Shown: positions 42,332 through 51,886 of the stretch, piece after piece | Position numbering within the stretch: the stretch's first letter is position 1 | Layout: each line of letters starts with the position of its first letter | Source of the DNA: Bin87 sp963663945 | GTDB lineage: Bacteria; Chloroflexota; Dehalococcoidia; Lucifugimonadales; UBA3495 | Reading direction: 5' to 3' | DNA: 64,000 nt | NCBI GenBank assembly: GCA_963663945.1 | Contig: OY760687.1 | Span: 2,604,001 to 2,668,000 of the forward strand | The notes under the pieces: generated by a model | Databases searched by the model: none | Told to the model about the DNA's origin: nothing | Seen by the model: only the letters and a program-made list of their open reading frames with translations | Program-made: the position numbers and the translations under genes

Positions 42332-43551
42332 GTACTCAGCCAACGTTGGAAAAGCAGGAGTAGAAGCGTTGGAGTTTGGTTCTGGCGTCCTCGGTTCCGA
42401 AGCGCCAGTAAATGGGGATGCGTGCGGCGTTGCGTCGGGTCTCGTAGGCGGTGATGGCACGTTGCAGGGCGCCAGCGTCAGGGTTTCTCCCTTTGAGACA
42501 GGCGCGGCTCAACACACTCAACTCAATCTCCGCCATTTTCAGACAGTCGGCGTGCTTGGGGTGTGGTGATACTCGAGACGTTTCACGATGCGTCGGGCTT
42601 CGGCCGCAGGGAAGGTCTCATACAGCGGGGCCATGCGGTGGGTGTTCAGGTTGTCCAGGACCACGGGGATGACGGTGGCGTCGGGGTTGGCCACGTCTGT
42701 GAGCCACCGCATCTGGAGGGCGAAGTCCGCCATGGTGCGCCGCTGGGTGATGGCGATGTGGCTCCAACCAGCCAGTGGTTCTCAGAACAGGAAGAGGTTG
42801 CGGTTGCCACCGCGTCGGTACTCGTAATCCTGACGTCGGGGTCGTGCCGGCTGGGCCGGCAAAGGTTCCCGCACATCGCCCAATAGTTGCGTAGAGGTCT
42901 CGTCGAAGCACACCACCGGCCGGCCGGGGTCGTAGGGCTCGGCATACAGGTCCAGCACGTCCTCCATGGCCGCCACAAACTCCCCGTTCATCTGGGAGAT
43001 GCACCACCCTCGCTTTTGACAGGGTTTGAGGACGTTTTTTGAGCCGGAGCCGGACCGTCTCGTGGGACAGGCTCTCCACCACGCCCAACTCCACTACCTG
43101 GTCGGCCAGCAACCGCAGGGTCCAGTGGTCGCGTCCGTCGGGCGCGTCGCTGCACGCCAGGGCAATCAGGCTGGCTTCGCCCCGATCATCCAGCTTGCCA
43201 TACCGGTTGGCCTGGGGATGGTCATCTAGCACACCGTCCAATCCCTCATCGGCGTACCGCCGCTTGGTGCGGAACACCGTGCGTTGCGACGTGTCCAGGG
43301 CCGCCGCCAGCTGCGAACCGCTCCAGCCCTCATCGGTCTTGACCAGGATACGCGCCCGATTGATTACCCGAGCCGAGTGCTGTCCCCGACGGATCGACCC
43401 CTCCAGTTGGCCCCGATCTTACTCCGACAACCGTACCGCAAACTTCTCCTGAGCCATGGTTGCCCCACCTCCCGCACCGTTGGTTCCCACTCACGGCAAC
43501 CACCATGGCCGGTTTCTTCTTCCATATGCCTGTACAAATTTGACTGAATAC
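42332..43551 (-). mobile_element. IS630-type element inserted at the edge of the second leader
   Basis: Ends TAGTACTCAGCCAA (from 42330) and, inverted, TTGACTGAATACTA (to 43553) form imperfect terminal repeats flanked by the TA duplication expected of IS630/mariner-type elements. Removing the element restores GGGCGTGTCTAGGTTCGATG, which aligns with GGGCGGCTGCTAGGTTCGAT upstream of the other kinase. That independent match confirms the boundaries. The single transposase gene is decayed. Confidence 0.75.
42336..43457 (-). pseudogene. IS630-family transposase pseudogene
   Basis: The reading begins MAQEKFAVRLSE (ATG 43455-43457), meets a TAA, then continues DRGQLEGSIRRGQHSARVIN, an HTH (GWSGSQLAAALDTSQRTVFR) and TKRRYADEGLDGVLDDHPQA. 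Further parts lie in other frames: RPVVCFDETSTQLLGDVREP (first catalytic Asp), VIPVVLDNLNTHRMAPLYET (second Asp) and AEARRIVKRLEYHHTPSTPT (the region before the last Glu). At least one nonsense codon and two or three frameshifts are present, so no active enzyme can be made. The motifs are typical of the IS630 group with its DDE core. Confidence 0.8.
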
Positions 43552-43750
43552 TAGGTTCGATGGTGCATTTGGCGGGTTCACTTTTTGCATACTTGCTGAA
43601 CGTAAACACACATCACTTCGTACTTGATGGACACGTATGGATTGCTACCAGAAAGTAAAACCCAATGTGGTTGCCGAAACCTAGCGCCGCCCGCGACATG
43701 GGCGTTACATTCGATGCGATCGCGCTGGAAGATTGATATTCATGCCGGGA
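43552..43750 (+). promoter_or_regulatory. conserved leader upstream of the fusion kinase gene
   Basis: Counterpart of 39785-39980, ending about 45 bases before the ATG at 43797. The inverted repeat is CTAGGTTCG (43551-43559) and CGAAACCTAG (43675-43684), again 134 bases end to end. The blocks GATGGTGCATT, ACACATCACT and GGGCGTTACATT are kept. The IS630-type element lies directly upstream and has separated it from older upstream sequence. Confidence 0.5.
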
Positions 43751-43796
43751 ATGTATTTCCCAGAGAATAGCCCCACTCGAGCCTCCTTTATCAGCC

Positions 43797-46193
43797 ATGA
43801 GCCAGTCTGAGTCCGACCTGCTGAAACAAGAGAACGAGGTGCTGCGTGAACGTCTGGCGCGTTTGAGCGAGGCCAGCCTGCGCATCAACGAGCCTCTGGA
43901 GTTCGACGCCGTTCTACAGGGAGTTCTGGACGCCGCCAGATCGTTGACCGATGCCTGTTACGGGGTAATGACGTTCCACGACGATGATGGAGAGCTTTCG
44001 AACTCCCTGTCGTCGGGGATGACCGCGGAGGAGGCGAGCGCGGTCTGGCAAATTCTGACGGCGCCCGGGATCTACGAGCGACTGGGCGGGATCGCGGGTC
44101 CGGTGCGACATCCCGACATGCTGGGACTGCTGAGCGAGATGGGTGTTCCCGGAATGCGCCTGCCCCTGCCGTCGGGGACAGTCTTCTCCTTCCTGGCGTC
44201 GCCATTGCTGCATCGAAACCAGCGCCTGGGCAATATCTACCTGGCCGCAAAGCTGAGCCGCCCGGAGTTCACTCGGGAAGACGAGGAGAGCCTGGTGATG
44301 TTCACGTCTCAGGCGTCTCTGGTAATCGCCAACGCCAGGCGCTACCGGGACGAGCAGCGGGTGCGGGGCGACCTGGAGACACTGGTGGACACCGCGCCGG
44401 TGGGCGTGGTGGTATTGGACGCCAGGACGGGGACGCCGGTGTCCTTGAACCGGGAAGCCTCCCGAATCATCGGCCGCCTTCGCAGCTCTGACCAGTCAGT
44501 TGCGGAGCTTGCGGAGGTGATGACCTGGATACGCGCTGACGGTCAGGAGGTCTCGCTCAGGGATTTTCCCATTGCGGATCGACCTAAGGTAGGTGAGACG
44601 GTCCGTGCTGAGGAGATCATGCTCCAGGTTCCCGACGGCCGCCGGATTACGGTACTGATCAGCGCTACGCCCATGCACTCGGCGGCCGGGGAGGTGGAGT
44701 CGATGGTGGTGACCCTCCAGGACATGACGCCGCTGGAGGAGATGGAGCGGCTGCGAGCGGATTTCCTGGGTATAGTGAGCCACGAATTGCGCACCCCTCT
44801 AGCGACCATCAAGGGTTCCACCACCACATTGCTCAGCGGCGCGTCGGACCTTGATCCCGCCGTGATGGCCCAGTTTCACCGCATCATGGACCAACAGGTT
44901 GACCACATGCAGGACCTGATCGGTGATCTCCTGGACGTGGCCCGCATAGAAGCGGGGGCGTTGTCAGTTGACCCGGCGCCGGTGGACCTGGCGGAGATAG
45001 TGGAAGAGGCGCGCAGCAGGTTCCTAGGGGCCGAGGGAAGCGAACGGCTGAGCATAAAGTTGGATCCGGAACTGCCGCTGGTGATGGCGGACCGCCGGCG
45101 CATTGTGCAAGTGCTGGGCAACCTGTTGACTAACGCGGTGCGGCACTCGCCGGATGGCTCGCCCGTCCGAGTTTCCGCCATACGGGATGTTTTCCACGTG
45201 GCGGTTTCAGTCTCCGATCAGGGCCGCGGCATCCCTGCCGACATGTTGCCGCTCCTGTTTCGCAAGTTCTCCCAGGTTGACGGCGCAACACGGGACGGGG
45301 GTGTCAGCGGATCCGGCCTGGGCCTGGCGATCTGCAAAGGGATTGTGGAAGCTCACGGGGGCCGCATTTGGGCCGACAGTGAGGGTCGGGGACTCGGAGC
45401 GCGGTTCACATTCACCATTCCGTCAGCGCAGGGCGCAGAGGATAGCGCGGCGACGGCTCTCGCGGCCCCGGTGCGAGCGCGTGGGCTATCGCGGGACAAG
45501 CTGCGGGTTCTGGCGGTGGACGACGACCCTCAGGCGCTCCGCTACGTTCGCGACGCCATCTCCAAGGCGGGATACGCCCCCGTCGTCACTGGAGACCCCG
45601 AAGACGTGCCGCGTCTCATGGAGGAGGAGGAGCCGCACCTGGTACTCCTGGACCTCATGCTCCCCGGCAGCGATGGCATCGAGTTGATGACCGGCATCCT
45701 CAGGACTGCGGACGTGCCGGTGATCTTCGTGTCGGTGTACGGCCAGGAGGACGTGGTGGCCCGGGCTTTTGACATGGGGGCATCCGATTACGTGGTCAAG
45801 CCCTTCTCACCTACGGAGCTGGCGGCCAGGATCAGGGCGGCCCTGCGCCGGAGAGCCGGGCCCGATGTAGCTGAGCCTTCCGGCCCCTACGAATTGGGGG
45901 ACTTGACCATCGATTACGCCGGACGCCGAGTGTGGTTGACAGGGAGCCCGGTGGCACTGACGCCCACCGAGTACAGGTTGCTCTACGAGCTTTCGATCCA
46001 CGCCGGCCGGGTGATGACCCACGACCATCTGCTGCAACGGATCTGGGGTCCGGAGAGGATGGGCGAACCGTGGCTGGTCCGGGAGGTGGTGAAGCGGCTG
46101 CGAGGCAAGCTGGGTGATGTCGCCGCCGACCCGAAGTATATCCTAACCGAGCCCCGGGTCGGCTATCGCATGCCCGCGGGAGACGCGGGATGA
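43797..46193 (+). CDS. GAF-PAS histidine kinase fused to receiver and OmpR-type DNA-binding domains
   Basis: The 798-residue protein has in order: a short coiled coil (LLKQENEVLRERLARLSEAS), a GAF domain (~30-180), a PAS-like domain (~190-320; TLVDTAPVGVVVLDARTGTP), a HisKA domain with His329 (FLGIVSHELRTPLATIKG), a HATPase domain (NLLTNAVRHSPDG; DQGRGIP; GSGLGLAICKGIVEAHGG), a receiver with Asp619 (LVLLDLMLPGSDG; VVKPFSPTEL) and a C-terminal winged helix (LTPTEYRLLYELSIHAGRVM; VREVVKRLRGKLGD). So sensor, kinase and transcription factor are one soluble polypeptide without membrane segments. A GAF-containing sensor suggests a cytosolic ligand or redox signal. GGAG-type spacing is not clear at the ATG. 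A degenerate paralogue lies at 53305-54187. Confidence 0.92.
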   Translation: MSQSESDLLKQENEVLRERLARLSEASLRINEPLEFDAVLQGVLDAARSLTDACYGVMTFHDDDGELSNSLSSGMTAEEASAVWQILTAPGIYERLGGIAGPVRHPDMLGLLSEMGVPGMRLPLPSGTVFSFLASPLLHRNQRLGNIYLAAKLSRPEFTREDEESLVMFTSQASLVIANARRYRDEQRVRGDLETLVDTAPVGVVVLDARTGTPVSLNREASRIIGRLRSSDQSVAELAEVMTWIRADGQEVSLRDFPIADRPKVGETVRAEEIMLQVPDGRRITVLISATPMHSAAGEVESMVVTLQDMTPLEEMERLRADFLGIVSHELRTPLATIKGSTTTLLSGASDLDPAVMAQFHRIMDQQVDHMQDLIGDLLDVARIEAGALSVDPAPVDLAEIVEEARSRFLGAEGSERLSIKLDPELPLVMADRRRIVQVLGNLLTNAVRHSPDGSPVRVSAIRDVFHVAVSVSDQGRGIPADMLPLLFRKFSQVDGATRDGGVSGSGLGLAICKGIVEAHGGRIWADSEGRGLGARFTFTIPSAQGAEDSAATALAAPVRARGLSRDKLRVLAVDDDPQALRYVRDAISKAGYAPVVTGDPEDVPRLMEEEEPHLVLLDLMLPGSDGIELMTGILRTADVPVIFVSVYGQEDVVARAFDMGASDYVVKPFSPTELAARIRAALRRRAGPDVAEPSGPYELGDLTIDYAGRRVWLTGSPVALTPTEYRLLYELSIHAGRVMTHDHLLQRIWGPERMGEPWLVREVVKRLRGKLGDVAADPKYILTEPRVGYRMPAGDAG

Positions 46194-46307
46194 AAAAGCA
46201 CGGGGTGACCATGCCGGACAGTGAATTGGACTTCGGCATCGGCCCAGATCGCCGCACGGAATGAGGGACACAACACCCGCGCGCCGGGGTTGAGGCTGTG
46301 ACGTCCC

Positions 46308-47717
46308 TCAATGATCCAGGGAGAGGCGAATAGTTGCGGTGGCGCCCTGACCAAGCCCGTCGCTGTCCACGGTGATTGTGCCCCCATGGGCTTCCACTAT
46401 GGTTCTGGTGATGGCGAGTCCCAGGCCGCTTCCGTTTATCCCACGATTGCGGGACTGGTCGGTCCGGTAGAACCGTTCGAAAACGTGAGGCAGATCGGCG
46501 GAGTCGATGCCGATCCCGTCATCGGCGACCGAGATGACCAGGGCTTCGTCGCCGTCCCGCTCCGCGTGGATCGCAACCTTCCCCCCGGCCTCGGTGCAAC
46601 GAAGGGCGTTGCTGATAATGTTGCCAAGCGCCTGGTTCATCCGCATACGGTCCATGGTAAGGCGAGGGAGTTCACCGGTTACCTGGAGCGATAGTTCAAT
46701 CTGCCCGGCCAGCGATTGCGGCTGCCAGCGGGCCACCTCCTCGGTGAGTAACTCGTGGACAGAAATGGTTTCGAGGGCGAGCCTCAACTCACCGTGGTCA
46801 GTCTCGGCAAGCCAGTTCAGGTCGGTAACGAGACCCCGCAGCCGGTCCACCTCCTGGATGATGTGGTCGGAGGCGTCGTCCGGCGTCTGCAGGCCGTCAC
46901 GCAGTCCTCTGGCCTCCAGCTGTATCACGCTCAGGGGCGTGTTCAGCTCGTGGGCGACGTCGTTGATCAATCGGCGGCGGAGCTCACGCTGGGTCTCCAG
47001 TGCGGCGGTCATCCGGTTGAAGGCCTCGCTCATCGTGCCCAACTCGTCCGAGGACGTAACCGGAAGGGTGGCAGATTCCCCCTGGGCAATTGCCTGGGAG
47101 GCTTCCGTCAGCGCCGTCACGGGCGCGGTGATGCGTTTGGACAGCCAGACGGCTAGCACAATGGCGACACCGACCGTCAGCGCGCCACCGGTCAGGGTGA
47201 TGAACAGGAGCGCGTTCAGGAACCCGTGGGACTCGGTGGACAGGAACTCGCGGTTCACGTCCACGTAGACGTGGCCCACTACCCGATTGGATGCCAGATG
47301 GAGCACATCCTCGCGGTGCCCGCCCAGAGGCGGCGGATCGGATCCGGGCGACAGCTGGGACAGATTGTCCTTCACCACGAGGCCGTCGGCCCCAATTACG
47401 ACCACCCGCACCTGGTCGTGTTGACCGCCCTCGGAGTGTTCTCCTTCTGATTCCTCCGACCGTTCCCCCCGTGGAATACTGCCGGAGAGGTACCCCGCCT
47501 CCGACAACGTCATGTCCAACGTCGCCCAGCCGCCGGAATCCGTGTACTCTCTGCTCAGGTTACGGGCCAGCTGGGTCGCCCGGTCTCCGCCCACCTCTTC
47601 CACGAACACCCCCAGGCGGGTCTGCGTCGCGTAGTAGCCCACGCCCACGCTGGTCAATACCGTCAGCAGGACGACGAATACGATCGCCGCCATGATCCGC
47701 CAGCGCAGCGACATCAC
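46308..47717 (-). CDS. transmembrane sensor histidine kinase (BaeS/OmpR-partner type)
   Basis: Two transmembrane helices (IMAAIVFVVLLTVLTSVGVG; LLFITLTGGALTVGVAIVLA) flank a ~150-residue periplasmic-type sensor region that includes an acidic insert (RGERSEESEGEHSEGGQHDQ). A HAMP segment (ITAPVTALTEASQAIAQGES), a HisKA domain with His256 (INDVAHELNTPLSVIQLEAR) and a HATPase domain (NIISNALRCTEAGG; DDGIGIDSADLPHVFERFYR; GSGLGLAITRTIVEAHGG) follow. All core motifs are intact. Its start ATG overlaps the stop of the regulator gene (ATGA 47714-47717), so the two form one operon in the order regulator-kinase. Confidence 0.93.
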   Translation of the reverse strand: MMSLRWRIMAAIVFVVLLTVLTSVGVGYYATQTRLGVFVEEVGGDRATQLARNLSREYTDSGGWATLDMTLSEAGYLSGSIPRGERSEESEGEHSEGGQHDQVRVVVIGADGLVVKDNLSQLSPGSDPPPLGGHREDVLHLASNRVVGHVYVDVNREFLSTESHGFLNALLFITLTGGALTVGVAIVLAVWLSKRITAPVTALTEASQAIAQGESATLPVTSSDELGTMSEAFNRMTAALETQRELRRRLINDVAHELNTPLSVIQLEARGLRDGLQTPDDASDHIIQEVDRLRGLVTDLNWLAETDHGELRLALETISVHELLTEEVARWQPQSLAGQIELSLQVTGELPRLTMDRMRMNQALGNIISNALRCTEAGGKVAIHAERDGDEALVISVADDGIGIDSADLPHVFERFYRTDQSRNRGINGSGLGLAITRTIVEAHGGTITVDSDGLGQGATATIRLSLDH

Positions 47718-48391
47718 TCATCCTCCACCACGAGCCTGTAGCCAGCGCCGTAAACGGTCTGGATGGGCTGTCTACCGCCCCGGTTGATCTGGCGACGCAG
47801 GCGCGCCACCTGGTTGTCGATGGCGCGGTCGAAACCTTCGAACTCGTCGTTGAAGGTGAGCGAGATCAGCTGGTCGCGGGTGAGCACCTGGTTGGGGTGG
47901 CGCATGAAGGTTGCCAGCAGTGCAATCTGCGCCTGGCTCAGGGGCACGGGTTCTTCATCGACCGTCACCGTACGGGTGGTCTCGTCCAGCGTGATGTTGC
48001 CGCAGGTCAGGACCTGCTGGACCTTGCCCTTGACGCGGCGCAGCACGGCGTGGGCGCGAGCGATGACCTCGTCCGGGTCGAAGGGCTTGACGATGTAATC
48101 GTCGGCTCCGCTGTCCAGCCCGCTGATGCGCTCGGTGTGGGCTTCCCTGGCGGTCAGCATGATGATGGGAACATCCGACTCCCGCCGCAGGATCCGGCAC
48201 AACTCCACGCCGTCGAGGCGGGGCAGCATCAGGTCCAGGATCATCAGGTCAGGTTCCAACTCCCGAGCCAGGTTTAGGCCGGTTTCGCCGTCGTGGGCGA
48301 CCTCGGCTGAAAACCCGGCGCGCTCAAAGTAAACCTTGACCCAGTTGGCGATCCGGGCGTCGTCCTCGACTATCAGTACGGTGCCATTCAT
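47714..48391 (-). CDS. OmpR/PhoB-type response regulator
   Basis: 225 residues from ATG 48391 (MNGTVLIVEDDARIANWVKV), preceded by GGAGGATTGCTG; the longer open frame to 48742 has no signal. Receiver with Asp10/Asp11, phosphoacceptor Asp53 (LMILDLMLPRLDG), Thr (LTAREAHTER) and Lys (YIVKPFDPDE). The C-terminal winged helix reads PLSQAQIALLATFMRHPNQV then FDRAIDNQVARLRRQINRGG and ends VYGAGYRLVVEDE. It is regulator of the kinase that follows. The next gene upstream is a lipoprotein gene on the same strand 139 bases away, a likely operon member or target. Confidence 0.93.
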   Translation of the reverse strand: MNGTVLIVEDDARIANWVKVYFERAGFSAEVAHDGETGLNLARELEPDLMILDLMLPRLDGVELCRILRRESDVPIIMLTAREAHTERISGLDSGADDYIVKPFDPDEVIARAHAVLRRVKGKVQQVLTCGNITLDETTRTVTVDEEPVPLSQAQIALLATFMRHPNQVLTRDQLISLTFNDEFEGFDRAIDNQVARLRRQINRGGRQPIQTVYGAGYRLVVEDE

Positions 48392-48530
48392 CAGCAATCC
48401 TCCGAATGAGGCTTGGCAGGGGACGCGGCATCTCCTGGGAGACACCGCGTCAAAGGTCTGGTTACATCCTGGGTGGTTTATCTTACTGTGCGACGCAAGA
48501 CGAAATCTCCCATGGAAGTTTCCGGTGGTT

Positions 48531-49967
48531 CTACCCGCCGCCCCGCCTCTCGCCGCCCGAGCCGTGCTCACCGCTGGAACCATGCTCGCCACCGGACTGG
48601 CTGTTGCCGCCGGCCTCGCCGCCGCCCACCTCGGCGTGTGCCACCCATCCGATGAACGACGCCTGGGTGGCGGGCAGGTGGATCCCAATAACCTCTCCCG
48701 GAGCCAGGTCCACCGGAGTGGTGGGCCCAAGCTCGGTGCCATTGGAGAGATGCACCTCGATCCTGACCCGGTTCAAGTTGTTGCCGGTGGTGTTCTCGAC
48801 GGTGCCGATGAACGCGTTACTGGGAGCGTCGTAGTTCAGGACCAACCGGGCTCCGCCCCGGACGGCGTCGAAGGTATCATCCAAGGCCAGTTGCGCCCCA
48901 CTGCCTTCCTCGCCGCCCGATGCGCTGCTCTCACTGCCGGAGCCTTCGCCGCCGGGACCGTGCCCCTCGCCGCCGGCCCCCTCGCTACCGCCACCTTCGG
49001 AACCCTGTCCGCCAGCGTGGGGAACCGGGCCGGGGCCGCCGCAATCGAACACTTCCATGTGGACCACGTACCCGTCGAAGGCGACGCCAGCCAGGTTAGT
49101 TTCGCTGGAGACCGAGATGCTGGACGTAGCCCGCTGTCCCGAGTTCAGGTCGCCCAACTGGTCGGGTCCGAGTTCTCCCACAGTCTGGCTTCCGGACTTC
49201 AGGTGAGGTTCGGCCTGAACGTAGCACAGGGTCTGGGACGTCGTGTTCTGCACCGTCGAGTGGACGGTCTGGGTGGCCGCATCGTAGCTGGCGGATATCG
49301 CCAGTCCACCGAGGACGCCGTTCCAGGTTTGGTCGAGGGGAGTGATGGGGCTGGACATGGCGGCTTCCATGGCTGCCTCGTTGCCGCCGCCGCTCTCCGG
49401 ACCCTCGGGGCCGTCCGGGCCGCTTTCGCCGCCGGCCTGGCCGCCCTCGGCTCCGCTGCCCACCTCGGCGTGGGCGATCCAACCGGTGAAGGACGCCGAC
49501 GTCGACGGCAAGTTCACAGAGGCTGCCTCGCCTGGGGCCAGGTTTATCGGCGTGGTCGGCCCAAGCTCAGTGCCGTTGGACAGGTGAACCTCGATCCTGA
49601 CCTGCCCCAGGGCGTTGCTGGTGGTGTTCTCCACCGTGCCCTGGAACGCGTTGCTGGCCGCGTCGTAGTTCAGAACCAACCGGGCTCCGCCCCGCACCGC
49701 GTCAAAGGTCGCATCGGGAGCCAGGGTGGCGCCGCTGCCCTCTTCGCTGCCGGAGCCGCCGCTTTCGCCGGCGCTTTCTCCGCCGGCGCCGTGTTCGCCG
49801 GGACTTTCACCTTGCGAGATCTCCTGCGTCGCGTTGGCCCCGCCGGAGTCGTGGCCTTCACCGATACCGGTGTCGTTGCCGCATCCCACCAGGACCGCCG
49901 CAGAGAGCATGACGGCCAGGACCGAGCCGAGCAGGAACGTCCTCGTCATCAACTTCTTGATCTTCAT
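48531..49967 (-). CDS. lipoprotein with three related beta domains and Gly/Ser/Glu-rich linkers
   Basis: ATG 49967, preceded by GAGGAGGCGAAAAG, starts a lipoprotein signal (FLLGSVLAVMLSAAVLVGCG). The mature part has three ~85-residue domains joined by linkers rich in Gly, Ser and Glu. Domains 1 and 3 are very similar (FDAVRGGARLVLNYDAASNA; VRIEVHLSNGTELGPTTP; GWIAHAEVG). Domain 2 is a diverged version (LDQTWNGVLGGLAISASYDA; SYVVH-like YVVHMEVFDCG). No family name is certain; the pattern VENTTxNxLxxVRIEVHLSN resembles FxLYD/DUF-type beta sandwiches. It lies upstream of an OmpR-type regulator-kinase pair on the same strand, so it may be a sensor partner or target. The long opposite-strand ORF here is a shadow of its repetitive, GC-rich sequence. 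Confidence 0.8.
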   Translation of the reverse strand: MKIKKLMTRTFLLGSVLAVMLSAAVLVGCGNDTGIGEGHDSGGANATQEISQGESPGEHGAGGESAGESGGSGSEEGSGATLAPDATFDAVRGGARLVLNYDAASNAFQGTVENTTSNALGQVRIEVHLSNGTELGPTTPINLAPGEAASVNLPSTSASFTGWIAHAEVGSGAEGGQAGGESGPDGPEGPESGGGNEAAMEAAMSSPITPLDQTWNGVLGGLAISASYDAATQTVHSTVQNTTSQTLCYVQAEPHLKSGSQTVGELGPDQLGDLNSGQRATSSISVSSETNLAGVAFDGYVVHMEVFDCGGPGPVPHAGGQGSEGGGSEGAGGEGHGPGGEGSGSESSASGGEEGSGAQLALDDTFDAVRGGARLVLNYDAPSNAFIGTVENTTGNNLNRVRIEVHLSNGTELGPTTPVDLAPGEVIGIHLPATQASFIGWVAHAEVGGGEAGGNSQSGGEHGSSGEHGSGGERRGGG

Positions 49968-50195
49968 CTTTTCGCCTCCTCGTGTGGGTAACCCACTCTT
50001 GATACCAACCAAGTTAGAGGCGAAATGTCGCAGAATTATGTCGTTGGCAGGCCCGGCTCACTGAAGGGAGACCCAGCAGGTGCCACAGTGAGCAGGAGAT
50101 TCGTCCTTGTGGTGCCGGGGGTATGAATCGGCGTGCTTTCTTCGCAAATGACGGCCCAGATATCGCCGATCCAAGGCTCGTATCGCCCGGCGACA

Positions 50196-51695
50196 TCACC
50201 TGCGCAGCAAGGTTCCAACGCAATGAACCTGCCTCTTTTGTGGGCAAGCAACGTATCGCGGTAGGGAGTCTAAACGAGACGGGTCTGGTCGGCGGCGACG
50301 TTGCCTCACGACCTTTCCGCGGGCCTGACAGACTTCCGGATTCGGAAACCACTCGAACACGGTGTCCGCTCTGCCCGGGACGCCCAGGTTTTGGATGCGG
50401 CGATCCTCAGAACGGAATGTTTCAGGGCTGCTGAATGGACGTTCAGCGCTGATGCGGACCAGATACTCAGCGAAAGCGTCCTGTTCCGAGCCCGGGTCGG
50501 CAAAATCGACGGCTCCGGGATCTACCGCCTGCGGGCCATCTATGATCCCGTTACCGTTGGTGTCCGGGAAATCAGAGTTGGGAGCATTGAACTGTCCCCG
50601 TTCTCCCACCAGGTCCACGCGCCCGGGCGTCGGCACAGGGAACGGGTAGCCGTCGCCGCCGTTGGCCAGGAAATTCAGAGTCACCATTTTGATTACACGG
50701 TCGGAGTCTCCCATCAGGACACCATCGACCACCACTCGGTCGACGATTGTACCGTCCTCCCCGATCACCGCCAGCGAGCGGATGCGCTGGCCGATTGGCG
50801 CTTCGGGATTGAAGCTGAAACGCACTCCGCCAACCTGCGGAAAGCGCCCTTCCTGTACCTCGCCCACTCCCTCGCATCCAACGCCGTGCTCCATGACAGA
50901 GACCAGCTGTGTCGCAGTTAGCGGAACTATGACCAGCCCGTTGTTGAAGCGCAGAGATCCCTCTATATCGAACTGGGAGATATCACCCGCGACCTTGCCA
51001 GTTGAAGGGTTGGCGGCTGAAGGGAGATATTGCACCCGCGAGGGATCCGTGGAACCCGGGGGCTGCACCACCAGGCCTATGTCATCACGTATGCCTCCGC
51101 CGTTCTTGAGCGATACCTGGACCTCCGGGTCGACCTGCCGGGCCAACCACAGGTTGGCATCGGTGATGAGGCTGCCGAGGTTGCTCTCCTCGGTTCGCAC
51201 GGCGTTGCGGCGTCCGTCGAGGTACACGGCAGCGCGCCCCAGGATATTGCCGTCCCGGACGGAGATCACGTCTCGAAGAGCATGGGCGACGCGTGTCACC
51301 TCCGCTATGGGGGCGCCGGAGAATGCCTGGGCGCCCTGCGTATCGGTGGCGTAGGCTCCGCTGAAGTAGGGGTCAACCGATGCGGGGATGATGCGACCGG
51401 AGGCGTCGAAGTCCACCACCAGCCTACCCAGGTACTTGTAGTCGCCGTCGGTATTCACCAGCAGCACCGGGACGCCACCAGGACTTTGGTAGATGAGAGG
51501 ATAGGTGTCAGCGGAGGTATGGCCGGGCCGGAGTCGGTCGTTTTCGTCAGCTAACAGGGTATTGGAGCCGCCCCCGATGATGACATCCACGTTCTCCAGC
51601 CGTAACGCCAATGCCTGCTCGATGTCAAATCCTCCTTGCCAGCATATGCAGGTGTCGACGCGGGTCCACCAAGCCGCGCGGGACGGGCAAGCCAA
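50196..51695 (-). pseudogene. 5'-nucleotidase / UshA-like protein lacking its catalytic domain
   Basis: The recognisable part begins GGFDIEQALALRLENVDVII and GGGSNTLLADENDRL, the end of the metallophosphatase domain, and continues through the 5'-nucleotidase C-terminal domain: ESNLGSLITDANLWLARQV, VSLKNGGGIRDDI, LRFNNGLVIVPLTATQLVSV and MEHGVG. The ~200-250 residues upstream with the metal-binding motifs are absent: the coding text stops near 51660 and a terminator-like hairpin follows at 51703-51731. A gene remnant is more likely than a complete protein. The C-terminal ~50 residues after VFEWFPNPE are basic and may be out of the original frame. Confidence 0.7.
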
Positions 51696-51731
51696 AAGAA
51701 GAGGCGCTACGGCTAGTCTTGCCGTAGCGCC
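51691..51731 (-). terminator. rho-independent terminator (minus strand)
   Basis: A perfect 11-bp stem (GGCGCTACGGC, seven-base loop, GCCGTAGCGCC at 51703-51731), followed on the minus strand by TCTTCTTTT. It would stop transcripts coming from the right. It now lies at the 5' edge of the truncated nucleotidase, which is an odd place for a terminator and supports a rearrangement. Confidence 0.7.
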
Positions 51732-51886
51732 CAGATAAACTTGGTTATTTCTGGAAATTACACGGATGCCGATCCCATCGAGGGAGAAACTCGTCGGCCT
51801 GATAGGCTGGACCTGTGGCCATCAGGAACTATACCATCCGTCAGGAACGCTACCAGCCGCCCTTTGTCGACGCTGCCAGTGCCGAT

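Noticed and set aside
42563..42886. Plus-strand ORFs over the IS630 region
   Set aside because: Antisense to the transposase pseudogene, whose DDE motifs are recognisable on the minus strand.
48336..49991. 551-codon plus-strand ORF with Ala/Gly/Val repeats
   Set aside because: Mirror of the repetitive lipoprotein gene, which has a signal peptide and a strong ribosome binding site on the other strand.
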